Positions 31,986-42,690 of a DNA stretch of 64,000 nt are shown piece by piece. Under the pieces are notes generated by a model, which did not search any database, was not told the origin of the DNA, and saw only the letters and a program-made list of their open reading frames with translations. The first letter of the stretch is position 1. Each line of letters opens with the position of its first letter. Made by a program: the position numbers and the translations under genes. This stretch comes from Adiantum capillus-veneris (lineage: Eukaryota > Streptophyta > Polypodiopsida > Polypodiales > Pteridaceae): the NCBI GenBank assembly GCA_014529385.2, contig CM043944.1, positions 93,766,476 through 93,830,475 of the forward strand, given 5' to 3'.

Positions 31986-32505
31986 GACCCTCAAAAATTG
32001 CAACGTTCAAGAGAAGTTGACGATTCGTCCTGTTTTCATTTTACATCATTTACAAAAACAGTTTAAGGTTTATTGTGATGCTTTTGGGTGCAATCTTAAT
32101 GCAAGAGGACCATCTCATAGCTTACGAGAGTTGAATGTTCTCCAGACATGAGAGGGTGCACAAATTTATGAGGAGGAGATGTGAGCAGTGATACACGCTC
32201 TATTTCAGTGGAGGCGTTACTAAATTGGAGCACATTTCATAGTGTTTACATATCGTTAGTATTTGAGATATTTCTTGTCCCAATTAGCTTTCGGATACGC
32301 ACATGAGATGGGCAAACATTTTGTTATAATTACATTTCCACATTGTGCATGTTACGGAAAAGAAGAACATGGTGGCAAATGTGTTAGTCTCACAAGCCAC
32401 GGATATCTACTATCACAGCAGTACATCGTCAAAACTTTAAAGAAATGCTTAATCAATAAGCCACAGATCCCGATTTTGCAAACATCTAGGTACAGAGTGC
32501 GGAGA
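31986..32505 (+). pseudogene. G1 RNase H (copy E), heavily decayed
   Basis: FKVYCDAFG with the first Asp, GAILMQEDHLIAYES, a WRRY-K-like step, and HMRWANIL/HFHIVHVTEKKNMVANVL-type sequence in alternating frames. It aligns to 1300-1700 of copy A but with many more changes, so this copy is older or evolved faster. DALSRK is lost. Confidence 0.75.
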
Positions 32506-33330
32506 TGATTGCAGGATATACTATCAAGGAAGGTTACTTGATGTGGAAATCCATGTTGTGTGTGACATGTGGATTGAGGCAAAAAATGTTGATGGAGTGC
32601 CACATTCCTCTTTTTGTTGAGCATAGAGACATCGAGGGTACCTTGAAAGGGATGAAAAAGTATTTTTACTAGCCTCACCTCGAGAAGGACGTGGACGAGT
32701 TTGTGTGCACTTGTTTGGTGTGTCAGAAGGTAAAGTTTGACAGACACAAATCAGGACAACTCCTATAGCCTTTACCTATTCCAAGTCTAAGTTTGGCAAA
32801 AAAAGCAATGGACTTCACTTTTGATCTTCCCAAGACTCAGAGTGGGCATGATGGTATTTGAACCATAATCGACAGATTCAACAAGCAAGCTCACTTCGTA
32901 CCAGTAAAGAAGAGAGTAAAAGCTGACCATATGGCTAAATTGTTTGTCTCACATATTTTCACATTGCATGACATAGTGTCAAATAGAGACCCCAGTTTCA
33001 AGAGTTTGGAGAGAGTGGGAGAATAAAGGCACTCAGCTTAAACTTTTGTCGTCATTTCGTCACAAACAGATGGGCAATCAGAGATAGCTAACTCGGTGGT
33101 TTTGGACTTGTTGAAGTCCTATATCTTTGACAACAAGACTCAGTGGGAGAAGTATTTGGCTCTAATGGAGTTTGCTTACAACAACATTGTTCACAAGTCT
33201 ACAGGGAAGACGCCATTTGAGATTGTCAAGGGTGACAGAAAGGTTTCACCGATTTTGTGCACCAGGGACAAGATTTTTGCATCAATCGTACACAAAATCT
33301 GGAGATTTCTTTTGCCAAGGTAAAGGAGGC
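32506..33330 (+). pseudogene. G1 integrase (copy E)
   Basis: The zinc-binding region is partly readable (LVCQKVKFDRHKSGQ, about 32718-32765). The core has AMDFTFDLPKTQSGHDG with the first Asp, SNRDPSFKSL at about 32982 where SDRDPRF is expected (Asp changed to Asn), TDGQSEIANSVVLDLLKSY and FAYNNIVHKSTGKTPFEIVK. Catalytic damage, stops and frame changes are all present. Confidence 0.87.
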
Positions 33331-33857
33331 TTTATAGAAGTCTCAATCACGCGATATGAAGGCAGCAAACCAACATCGTCGTGACTTGCAATTGAAGAAG
33401 ATGATTGGGTGCTACTTCAAATTGAGAAACCACACCTACAGAAGAGGAAGGGTAAGAAGAGGCTTTTCCCAAAGCCTAGTATGCGATACTATGGGCCCTT
33501 CCAAATTCAGGAAAGATAGATGATGAATCCTTCCGATTGAAGTTGCCAAATACTTGGAAGATTCACAATGCTTTTCTTGTGAGTCTCTTGAGACCTTTCA
33601 AAGGTGAGGTGCTAGAGAACAGGGGCCAAAGGAGCATCTAGAAGTGGTAGAGACAGAAGAGATTTTCGTTCTAGAACAGGTCCTGCTGCACAAGGAAAGG
33701 CAAGTGAAGGGTAAGTTGGTCCGTTGATATTTGGTCAAGTTCAGGAACTATCTTGCTCTTGACGCAAAGTGGATGGACAAGGACGACTTACTAGATTCTC
33801 CTCAGTTACTAGAGTTGTACCTTAAGGCTTCTGGTTTAGCACTGTCTATTCCTTAAG
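33331..33857 (+). pseudogene. G1 chromodomain-like tail (copy E)
   Basis: MRYYGPFQIQ, LPNTWKIHNAFLVSLLRPFKG, VLEQVLLHKERQVKGK, YLVKFRNYLALDAKWMDKD and LELYLKASGLA in broken frames (33480-33842). It gives the same end as copies A and B. Confidence 0.83.
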
Positions 33858-33896
33858 TGCACATCGGATCAATGGGTTGACCGTTGAATCTGGTGC

Positions 33897-35066
33897 TCTA
33901 ACGTGCAGCGGAAGTGAATGTTGAACTTTGCTCAAGATGAGTGCTCTGAACTGTGCTCAAGGGTTCCTTTTACTTACGGAAGGGAGAGCCTTCCGTTCCT
34001 TTAATAAGAGAATGCAAATGATCACAAACAAAGTGAATGACACTGAATGAAGGTGCTGAGAGAGAGAGAGAGAGAGAAGAATACGACACCAAACGGTTGT
34101 CAAACCCTCCTCCAAGGGCCCCCCTCTCTATGGCGAGAGAGGTCTATGCTATTGATTGCAAAAATCTGGTACAATGGTCTAGATGCAATGGACTTGCCGA
34201 CAATGTCGACGACAATGATGACGATGACGAGACAGGCTGAAATCTGAAAACGCTAGGGCTGAATTCTACATATCTGCTAACTGCTGAATTCTGACACTAT
34301 GTCGGCGAGGACGGCGATGGCGAAGACACGACGACGATGCGCTGAAAACGCAGATGCTGAAATCTGCGAATAGCGGGCTGAAACTGAAAACGCTGGCTGA
34401 TTTGACCGTGCGGCGAGGATCTGCTACGGGTAGGTGCGATCTACGAGGTTTGGGGCTGCTCTTGCGGAGTCTAAGTGCTGAAAACTGAAAACGCTAATGA
34501 TTGGGGCTGATCTGTTGCCGGCAAACTGCAAAATGCTGATGTTGATCTGCAAGTTGCAAAAACGCCAGGCTGATCTGGGGATCTGCAAAACGCTAGGCAC
34601 TCTGCAGCAAAACGACAAGGCTGACCTACTGCAGAAAACGCCAGAAGGTCTGTTGGCTGAAAACGCTAGGGAATTCTGCCGGTCTTGCTGAGAAGGTGCA
34701 CTACAAGTGTAGGAGCTTCTGCTGCCTCTTCTGCCAGAAAGTGCTAGCGCTAGGTTTCTTTTATATTAACTTAGCAAAGTTGCTCTACCCAGTTTCCCAA
34801 CAAAGTCACTTATTAATAATAAGTGAAAATTTGATAAAATAGGAAAAATGGTTATATGCACTGTAAAATGCTCATGATGGCTATTGATTGTCATGCTGAT
34901 GATCATGCTGTATGCAACCAGAGGTTATGCAACTACTCTAAGTGCCTGGACGTACACGGCCTACTCACAGGCTCACAAAGGTGCCAGAACACTTCCTAAG
35001 CTGACCTAAATCCTAGACCTGAAGTAGCTTGTCCACATGCACATAAGGTTAGATGTGCACGTGACA
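33897..35066 (-). repeat. L5 solo LTR with target duplication GGTGC/GGAGC
   Basis: 1170 bp in minus orientation. Its right end is TGTGCACGTGACA (LTR start TGTCACGTGCACA) and its left end TCTAACGTGCAGCG (a mutated TG...). The flanks GGTGC (33892-33896) and GGAGC (35067-35071) differ by one base, and G1 3' noncoding homology continues across the site, so it is a clean insertion reduced to one LTR. It contains a GA run (34059-34077) and many AAAACGCTAG words. Confidence 0.88.
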
Positions 35067-35498
35067 GGAGCCATACGTGTCGCACAAGAGAGAGCCACTC
35101 CATTCCTTTGCCACAAATTTCCTAGATGGAATGAAGTCACTAATTTCTCCATGAGATTTTAGGGGTATTGATAGGTTGACAATATCGTGCGGAATGACTT
35201 TACGAATAGATGTACTTTGAAATGAGAATTCCTGAAATGAACTTGTTACATGTGCTCTTTCATGTGTGTATTGTTTGAGTATGTGTTGAAAAGATGAAAT
35301 GACTGTAACGTTTTATCTATTCACCTGACAGGTGATGTGAATGAGATAGCAATAAGATTTAGTAGATCAAGATACCCGTGATGTGTGTTTTCTAATGCAT
35401 AGATACATAAGAGTTAGTGTCTACTAAGCTAGTTGTTGTCCTTTGTCTATTTTGCAAGCGTAATCGAGGGTGACTACTCTTTTTTCAAGACGGCGCTC
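35067..35498 (+). other. G1 3' noncoding region of composite E, resumed
   Basis: No gene. It continues the tail after the L5 insertion and ends in a degraded polypurine tract TTTCAAGACGGCGCTC. Confidence 0.75.
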
Positions 35499-35875
35499 TA
35501 TCACAAGTGTGAAAATGTGACACCCTAGTGGATCTTAAGGGGCCCACTAAAAAGGCCGGACATACAAAGTAAAGCAAGGCCATTAAAAATTGCATAGCAA
35601 CAGCTCGCGTCTAGACCAGCAAATCACATCGCCAATTGCGGACTTCCATGTGGCAATCCATACAGCAAGTCGGGGCAATTTTTCACAAAGGCTTTTTGGG
35701 AATATCTTTTGGCAAGTGAAAGCAATTGGTGGCGCCTTGTTCTTGGGTCCCTTGTAAACCTTCATAAGTGTGTCCAAGGCTCTCTCTTAGGGAGATAAGC
35801 TTGGAAGCACTACAAGAGAGGAGAACTTTGCTGGAATCAAGGTTGCAAGGATGTAGATGCAAGAAGCTCAAGGCA
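35499..35875 (+). repeat. G1 LTR (right LTR of composite E), truncated
   Basis: Starts TATCACAAGTG (mutated TGTCACAA). It shares AAGCTTGGAAGCACTA and nearby sequence with the left LTR but stops before the AATAAA/GGGGCGCC block, where copia D sequence begins. Confidence 0.72.
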
Positions 35876-36043
35876 CATAACAAAAAAAGTGTTGCTTAGT
35901 GCACAAAAAAAAAAAGATAAGTTAGCCCTAGAGTGATGGGCATATATACAATGCACGGGAAAAAAACCTCCTAGTGAAATAAAAAGTGACCCAGTGGTCC
36001 TAAGTGTGTTCACACACATCACTACCACATGTAAATGGTAACA
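35876..36043 (-). repeat. C2 3' LTR of element D, truncated
   Basis: Right end ACATGTAAATGGTAACA equals that of the complete C2 LTR at 56230-56473. The left part is missing where G1 sequence begins. Confidence 0.82.
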
Positions 36044-36056
36044 AATCCCCCCGGGA
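36044..36056 (-). other. Polypurine tract of element D
   Basis: Minus-strand ACTCCCGGGGGGATT next to the LTR start TGTTACCATT. Confidence 0.78.
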
Positions 36057-36099
36057 GTGATGCGGTGAATGAGTTAGAACATAGTGTATAGGGAAGTGC

Positions 36100-36660
36100 C
36101 ATGCATTAAGGACATGATCAATCCACAAAGGAAAGCAAGCCCAAAGCTTTGCAAAAAGCTTCGAACTTCTCACGAGGCAGTGCCTTTGTGTACAGATCCG
36201 CAAGCTTATCCTATGTCAGCACATAAGCCAAGCTCGTCTCTCCTATTGAGAGTCTCTCCCTGAAATAGTGATAATGCACCTCAATGTCCTTTGTGCCAGT
36301 ATGAAAAACTGGGTTCCTTGCAATTGCCAATGCGCTCTGACTGATAGTGTAGATAATGTTGGCAGTGCCCTGTCCAACACTCAAATCAGCCATAAGACAT
36401 CTGAGGCATACAGACTCCACCGTAGTTGTGAAGACTGCCATGTACTCAGCTTCACAACTAGAAGTGGCCATATTAGGTTGCTTGTTGCTCAACCATGATA
36501 TGCATAAACTACCAAGCATGAAACAAAACCACTTATAGACACTCGTGTGTCATAACAACCAGCCCAATCTGAGTTTGAAGAAGCATGCAAACCTGGTAGC
36601 AATGATCCCCCCTTGGGATAAAACAACCCAAGATGTAAAGTGTCACTCAAGTAGATTTTA
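36100..36660 (-). pseudogene. Copia C2 RNase H (copy D)
   Basis: CISWLSNKQPNMATSSCEAE, YMAVFTTTVESVCLRCLM, SQSALAIARNPVFHTGTKDI and EVHYHYFRERLS are strong copia RNase H landmarks with the SSCEAEY Glu. The C-terminal ADLYTKALPREKFEAF follows in another frame. One long frame (36519-36211) is open; the rest is broken by stops. Copy F at 56500-57190 is about the same sequence. Confidence 0.9.
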
Positions 36661-37279
36661 ACAACCTGTCAATGCTTAGATCCTAGGCTATGCATAAATA
36701 TACTGACCTATGAGACATAAATAAATAAAATGACGATTGCATACATAAATAAGGCATCCAACAACAGTCTAATAAAGAGTGTCATCAGCAAGATCCAGCC
36801 TCGTACTGCATATATAAATAAGGCATCCAATAGCAGTCTGATAAAGAGTGACATCAGCAAGATCTCCAACATCATGCAGACTCAATTTCAAACCTGTTTC
36901 CATTGGAGTAGCAGTGGTTTGCGGTCCTTAAGTCCAAAATTACATAGTAATGTTTCTATGTATCTTGCTTAGGACAAACCAATACATCCATCACACTGCT
37001 TAAACTGTATGCCCAAGTAATGAAGCAAAAGCTCGAAGTCTTTCATCTTGAAACTTGCATTCAATTCAGCCTTGAATTCAGCAATGTGCGTTTCATTCGG
37101 ACCAATGATCAACAAATCATCTACATACAAAACGAGGATGAGAAATACATCATCCTCACGTTTGACATACAAAGTACTTTCAATTGGACTTTTTTGAAAG
37201 CTTTGTTTAGACAAATGAGTGTCAGCTTTCTCATACTAAGCACGAGGAGACTACTTCAACCCATATAAAGCTTTCTTAT
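36660..37279 (-). pseudogene. Copia C2 RT, C-terminal half with YVDD (copy D)
   Basis: KKALYGLK, then a stop, SPRA (about 37270-37235), STLYVKREDDVFLILVLYVDD with an intact YVDD (about 37160-37105), ASFKMKDFELLLHYLGIQF, then the connector to RNase H with a 69-bp in-frame duplication. The YVDD region is one open frame (37214-36969). It is interrupted at 37279 by the L5 solo LTR, and codons continue at 38471. Confidence 0.92.
36742..36879 (-). repeat. Two tandem 69-bp copies in the RT-RNase H connector
   Basis: Copies start at 36742 and 36811. Read on the minus strand they give DLADVTLYQTAIGCLIYICS and DLADDTLYQTVVGCLIYVCN, an in-frame 23-residue duplication. Confidence 0.88.
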
Positions 37280-38470
37280 TGTCACGTGCACATCTAACCC
37301 TATGTGTACGTGGACAAGCTACAGCATGACCAGGGTTCAGTTCAGTCAAGTCAATCTAGAATAGGAAGTGATCTAGTACTTTTGTGAGTCTGCTGTTCGC
37401 AGACCGTGCATGTCCAGACACTTAGAGTAGATGCATATCCTCCGGTTGCACACAGCATGATCATCAACATTACCATCAAAATCCATCAGGGGAATTTTCT
37501 AGTGCATTAGACCTATTTTCCCTGTTTTTGACATTTTTCACTTATTATTTTAAGTGACTTTTGTTGGGAACTAGGTAGGGCAATTTTGCTAATGAAATAT
37601 ATAAGCAAACCAGAGCTAGCACTTTTTGGCAGAAGAGGCAGCAAGAGCGTTTCTCAACATGCACCTTCTCAAGCAAGACCAACCAGGGAGCCTGGCGTTT
37701 TTCAAGCAAGAAGCCAGCGTTCCCTTCAATTTGCAGATCAGCCCAACGCTTTGCACTTGCAGCAGCCTGGCGATAGAAGGATACAGCAGATCAGCCCTAG
37801 CGTTAGCAAATTCTCCCCGCATGACACCAAATCAGCCTAGCGTTTTTGGAGCAGCTTCACCACCATCGTTTTTGCAGTTTTGTGGCAACAAGACAACAAG
37901 AAGACCAGCGTTTTCAGTTTTCAGCATAGACTCTCCGCAGAACAAGTCTCGAACCTCGCAGATCTCACATTCCTGCAACATATCCACGCCGCACGGTCAG
38001 ATCTCGCGAAGTTTGCAGTTTCAGCCAGGAAAACCCAGATTTCAGCATCTGCGTTTTCGGCATGTCGTCGTTGCATCGTCATCGACATAAGAGTCCGAAT
38101 TCAGCAGATAAAGATTTGCAGATTTCAGCCCTTAGCATTTTCAGATTTCAGCCCGTCTCGTCGTCGTCGACATCGTCGGCGAGTCCAAGCATTGTAGAGA
38201 TTGTGCAATCAATAGTAGACCGCTGTCGCCATAGAGAGTGGGGCCCTTGGAGGAGGGTTTGACAACATCTCTGGTGTTGTATTCTCTTCTCTCTCTATCT
38301 CTCAGTCTCAGCACCTGCACGCACAGTGTCTATTCACTTTGTTTGTGTCCATTGCACTCTCTCATTAAAGAACGAAAGGCTCTCCCTTCCCTATGTAAAA
38401 GGAACCTTGAGCACAGTTCGGAGCACTCATCTTGAGCAAAGTTCAACATTCACTTCCGCTACACCTTACA
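37280..38470 (+). repeat. L5 solo LTR with target duplication CTTAT/CTTAA
   Basis: 1191 bp, TGTCACGTGCAC...CGCTACACCTTACA. The flanks CTTAT (37275-37279) and CTTAA (38471-38475) are one base apart. Removing it joins the copia codons for VCKFK and KALYGLK, which confirms the boundaries. It carries many GCGTTTTT words and a CTCTCTC stretch near 38290. Confidence 0.92.
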
Positions 38471-38551
38471 CTTAAATTTGCAGACTTTCTTTTCTTGTCC
38501 TTTCTTGACAAAACCGGGAGACTGTGTTACATATACTTCCTCAAATATATC
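38471..38551 (-). pseudogene. 27-codon island of copia D RT
   Basis: Minus strand reads DIFEEVYVTQSPGF, then KKGQEKKVCKFK: the piece of copia RT between AFLNGD and ALYGLKQ. It is stranded between two insertions (L5 solo LTR on the left, G1 copy C on the right). Confidence 0.92.
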
Positions 38552-38983
38552 TGTAACAAACTTGGACACCCCAAGTCAAGATTCTACCGCGACACAACAG
38601 AGATTCACTTCAAAACGATTTACAAAGACGACACATCAGATGCTCTGAGTAATGAGTGCCCAACCAACTTATTTATTGGTACAAGGGATGCCCAAAAACA
38701 GAGCCCCAAAAATCTCATCTCAAAAGCAAAGTTCCCAAAAACAATTGGTCTTCCAAAAGCTTTTAAAATTTAAAGCATTAAGCCCAAAAAGCTTCTCAAC
38801 GCAATTTCCGGAAATCCGTACGGCTGCCAACGTAAAAAGCGGGATGTCCGTACAGCTGTCCGTACGGCCTACCACATCAGCATGTCAACGCGTTTTGCGG
38901 CGGATTTTTCGTTGGCTGCCACGTCAGCTTGTCGGCGCATTTCAGGGGTGTCCTGCAAGCCACCACATCATCGGTTTGTGACA
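38552..38983 (-). repeat. 3' LTR of element C (family G1)
   Basis: 432 bp. Plus-strand TGTAACAAACTTGGACACCC at the left and CGGTTTGTGACA at the right. The U3 side has CCACGTCAGC-type words every 44-46 bp. The GGGGCGCC block of other G1 LTRs has been lost. Confidence 0.9.
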
Positions 38984-39576
38984 TACCCCCCTCTTGAAAG
39001 AATTGTAATCACCCTCGATTACGCCTACAAAATAGACAGAGGCCATAAACTGTCTTAGTAGACACTGACTATTAGTACCGACGCACTAGACACAACACAT
39101 CTAGCACTTGTACAAATCGACAGTCACATCACCAGACATCACTTGACATCACAGGACAAATCACATTCAAATTCATCCCAAATCTCATACCATGATTAAT
39201 GGCAATGTATTCAGTAATCGCATCTAGATCCAGTTGGGACCTCGCAAATGCCCGATTAACTAATCCTTATTGCAATCATGTCTATAGAGATTTATGAGAC
39301 CGAAATGTTGTAGTCGTTTCGTCTTTCAGTTCCTGCACTCAAAGAAGTCAAGTACAAATCAATCATTTTCATTTTCATTTTCGAGAATTCCAGTTCATAA
39401 AGTCATAGAGCAGAATACTGTCAGGCCATCAGTATCCCTGAAACCCAAAGGGACATTAGTGACTCTATTCAAAATCGGGGTAATCCGTTGACAAAGGAGC
39501 GGAGTGACTCCCCTCTTGTGCAAACCTGCTGCACTAGATTCACCCATGCTGAAATCGAGGTTGTATTGGGATAGAC
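38984..39576 (-). other. G1 polypurine tract and 3' noncoding region (copy C)
   Basis: Minus-strand TTTCAAGAGGGGGGTA (38984-38999), then 3' noncoding sequence aligning to 3025-3610 of copy A, including GTGATGTC words near 39130. No gene. Confidence 0.83.
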
Positions 39577-40140
39577 TATGCTAAACCGAATGCTTCAAGG
39601 TAAAGTTTCAAAATCTGAGGAGTATCTGCTAGGTCCTCCTCCTTCATCCACTTCGCATCGAATGTAGGATAGTTCTTGAATTTAACCAAGAACCGCCTAA
39701 TCACTTTACCTTAATCTTTCTATCCTTGTGTGCCAATATCTGTTCTGGAACGAGTCTCCTCGTTTTCCTCCACTTCGGGTTGCTCATCTGGCTCCCCATC
39801 ATCGGGCACATCGCCTTTAAAAGGCTTCAATAGACTCGCATGAAATGCATTGTGAATCTTCCAAGTATCGGGCAGCTTCAGTCTAAAGGAGACATCATTT
39901 TTATCTGGAAAGGGCCATAATACCTCATGCCAAGCTTTGGAAAAAGCCACTCCTTTTCTTTCGTTTTCTTAGGCGTGCTTTCTCAAAACGTAAGAGCACC
40001 CAATCGTCCTTTAATTTCAAATCGCGGCGATGTCGATCTGCTGCCTTCTTATGTCTTTCTTGAGATTTCTCTAAAGCCTCCCGGATCTTGGTAAAAGCAG
40101 TGTCCAAGTCCCTCAGGTACTGGTCAGCTTCAAAAATCCT
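39577..40140 (-). pseudogene. G1 chromodomain-like tail (copy C)
   Basis: Reading order: IFEADQYLRDLDTAFTKIRE, LEKSQERHKKAADRHRRDLK, DDWVLLRFEKARLRKRKK, a frame change, IHNAFHASLLKPFKGDV, DEQPEVEENEE and FLVKFKNYPTFDAKWMKEED. It matches copy B almost codon for codon but with stops (e.g. near 39712) and a shift near 39940. Confidence 0.88.
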
Positions 40141-40902
40141 ATCCTGGGTCTGGGGAATGTTCTGATCTACCAGCTGATTCCCTTGTTCCTTTCTTTCCTT
40201 GTGCCCTGGGACCTGCCAGTAGCGTCTTTCGCTTCCTTGTTTGGAATCCTTTGATGAACTTGCATCTGGTTTCCTTAGTTCGTCGAAACTCTCTGATTCA
40301 CCAGAATCCTGTGATGAGCTATCATCTGGTTCTGTTGATTCATTCTCTTCACTGGCAGACTCTTACCTTTTTGAGGTGGATACTATCCTACCCGTTGCAT
40401 AGGTCAATGAGCCGGCATGCATTCCAAATCGTTACTTAGTCATGTCCCATAAGTCTCTGGATGGAGTCAGACTTCTGGTTTAAAGCATAGTCTTGAATCT
40501 CTTTAGCAAATCATAGCAAAACTACTCAATTTGGTCTTTCAAAAGAATCTTCGACAAGTATCCCAAAACCTATGGACAATAGCCATCCAATGTATCTTTC
40601 TCAATCATTTTCAAGTGATGTCAAGGCATGATGGCATCTCTTGCATATTCATCGTTCTTTTCAAGTAAGATGCCACCTTTCGCTCCCTACAATGTTCTGA
40701 GAACCACGCTCCAGAGAAGGCGACGTCTAACTGTTCAACTCAAGGGCTCGATGGGTGTCCTGGACTGACTCCCTTCCTTGAACTCCTTGGTTTTCTTGTT
40801 GATTTGTTCATTGTCAAAAGAGGACGACCTCTCCTCCTGTAAACAGCTAGATGGCCTTCTATGCCTTCTAGACTTTGTTTCAAAAATCGCCTTCAAAGAA
40901 TC
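40141..40902 (-). pseudogene. Displaced G1 gag segment between integrase and tail (copy C)
   Basis: About 762 bp absent from copies A, B and E at this point. It contains gag-like pieces: KVASYLKRTMNMQ, DTLDGYC, FCYDLLKEIQDYALNQKSDS in one frame (matching copy B FCSGLPAEIRDYC ... QKSDSIQELTGH) and an acidic Ser-rich stretch SSSQDSGESESFDELRKPDA. Near-identical words CTTCAAAAATCC (40129-40140) and CTTCAAAGAATC (40891-40902) bound it. The 5' gag of the same element lacks this capsid part, so it was moved or captured. Confidence 0.8.
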
Positions 40903-41640
40903 TTGTCTTAGGTGCTTAGAAATTGAAGAAGCTTCTTAGCACCCTCGAACACTTCAAATGGCATCTTTCTCGTGTGTCGTTGTAGGCAAACTCCACCAAG
41001 GGCAAATACTTTTCCAATGTAGTCTTTTGATCCAAAGAAGAAGCCTTCAACAAATTCAAAACCATTGAATTGGCTATTTCCAAATTGCCAATCTGTCTGC
41101 GGGTGGAACGAGGACGAGAACTGCAACCACATGCCAATGTTCTCCCAAATTGCTGTCCAAAACAACTAGTAGATCGGGGATCTTTGTAACAATGGACTCA
41201 AACATGCCATATATTTGAACAGTTTTGCCAAAGGATTGGGCTTAACTGTTTTCTTTACTGCAGAGCAGTAAGCCTGCTTACTGAATCTGTTGATGATCGT
41301 CGAAAGGCCATCATGCCCACTCTGTGTCTTCGGGAGATCAAAGATGAAATCCATTGCATTACTTTCCGAGGGGCGGGTGGGAATGGGTAAAGGCTGTAGT
41401 AATCCCTGTGCCTTATGCCTGTCAAACTTGACCTTCTAGCGTACTAAACAATAGCGAACAAAGTCGTTCACACCCTTCTTGAGTCTCGGCCAAAAGAAGT
41501 AACACTCCACACCTTTCAAGGTGGTGTCGATGCCGCGGTGACCCATAAAAGGTAGACAATGGCACTCAGTCAGAACCTTTTCCCTCAACGGCTGTGTAAC
41601 GCACAACATCGTTTTCTTCATCAAGTAGCAATCGGAAATC
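40903..41640 (-). pseudogene. G1 integrase (copy C)
   Basis: ECHCLPFMGHRGIDTTLKG (zinc region, 41624-41436), [20 protein letters not shown] (first Asp), then a decayed second-Asp region (KIPDL in place of DRDPRF), FSSSFHPQTD, and FAYNDTRERCHLKCSRV where FAYNNTVHS is usual. The core is not functional. The end joins the displaced gag segment at LLQFLST-DKI. Confidence 0.88.
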
Positions 41641-42185
41641 CCATATGGAATATCCCGCTACTACCTCCCCATTCTATATTCGAGTGAATACATCCGAAAA
41701 ATCCGGATATGTGGCGTGCTGATCAACCATGTCATCGAAGCTTCTATGATGAATCGCGGAAATAGCCAAGACTAGGGGCTTCCGAGACAAAGCATCTGCC
41801 ACCAAGTTTTTCTGTCCCTGAACATGGACAATCTCGAAGTGAAACTGTGACAAGATGTTAGCCCACCGCATCTGCTTTTCCGAAAGCTGCTTCTGTGACA
41901 AGAAGTAGCATAAACTCTGATGATCAGTAAAGATCGTGAAATCGGCTCCGAGTAGGTAATGTCACCACTGATTAAGAGCATGGATCAATGCCAATAGCTC
42001 TTTCTCATAAATATGTGTTGTCAATTCAGGCCTTGAAAACATTGTCTTTCATAGGCAGTCACATGGCCTTCTTGAATTGAGACCGCTCCCAGACTACGAC
42101 CACAAGTATCACAATATGCTTCGAATGGTTTTTTTGCAAGTCTGGCAAAGCCAACACTGATCCAGTAGTCAGTTTTTTTCTTTAA
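41641..42185 (-). pseudogene. G1 RNase H (copy C)
   Basis: Read from 42170: LPDLQKKPFEAYCDTCGRSL (first Asp), a frame break, ALNQWWHYLLGADFTIFTDH, SQKQLSEKQMRWANILSQFH and NLVADALSRKPLVLAIS. The catalytic acids are present but frames differ. It matches copies A and B. Confidence 0.88.
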
Positions 42186-42690
42186 GTGTCTGAAAGGCAG
42201 TCACCTCTGTGGATCCGCACAAGAGAAAGGGACTCCTTTTTGTGTCAAAATGTGCAAAGGGGAAGCTACCTCTGCAAGCTTTCGAATGAACCACCGGTAG
42301 TAAGACCAGAAGCCCAAGAAGCTTCTAATTTCATGAACATTCTTCAAGTCAGGCCAATCGCAGATAGTGTCACTTTTGGCCAGATCCATCTGTACCCTTT
42401 CTATTGAGACGATGTGTCCCAAGAAATGTATCTCAGGCAAGAAAAACTTGCTCTTTTTCACATTTATAAGCAATTTATGCTTCCTCAGTGTCTGGGAAAC
42501 CCACAAATGATCAATATTCTCTGAAAATCCAAAAAGGCATCCTGAAAGTTGTGTTGTAGACGTCCCCAGGAGCAATACCAATCTGATGATAATCACTCTT
42601 CATATCAATTCGGCAAGTAAAATTCTGAAGTCTGTCGAGTATATCATCGATCCTCGTAATGTGGAAATTTGTTCTGGTTCATTGTTTCTT
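42186..42690 (-). pseudogene. G1 RT with the palm deleted (copy C)
   Basis: A short N-terminal piece (TRIDDILDRLQNFTCRIDMK, DYHQIGIAPGDVYNTTFR) jumps to the thumb (LRKHKLLINVKKSKFFLPEI, HFLGHIVSIERVQMDLAK, LKNVHEIRSFLGFWSYYRWF). The catalytic FVDD segment is missing. Upstream, at about 42660, another deletion removes the first palm strands. Confidence 0.88.

Larger units (their letters stand above)
29839..35875 (+). mobile_element. Ty3/gypsy composite E (family G1): tail, LTR, body, LTR
   Basis: G1 3' noncoding tail (29839-30202), polypurine tract, LTR (30217-30829), then directly protease-RT-RNase H-integrase-tail (30836-33857), an L5 solo LTR, more 3' noncoding, and a second LTR (35499 to about 35875, right end truncated). 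There is no primer site or gag after the first LTR. This arrangement is expected from recombination between elements rather than simple insertion. Confidence 0.85.
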
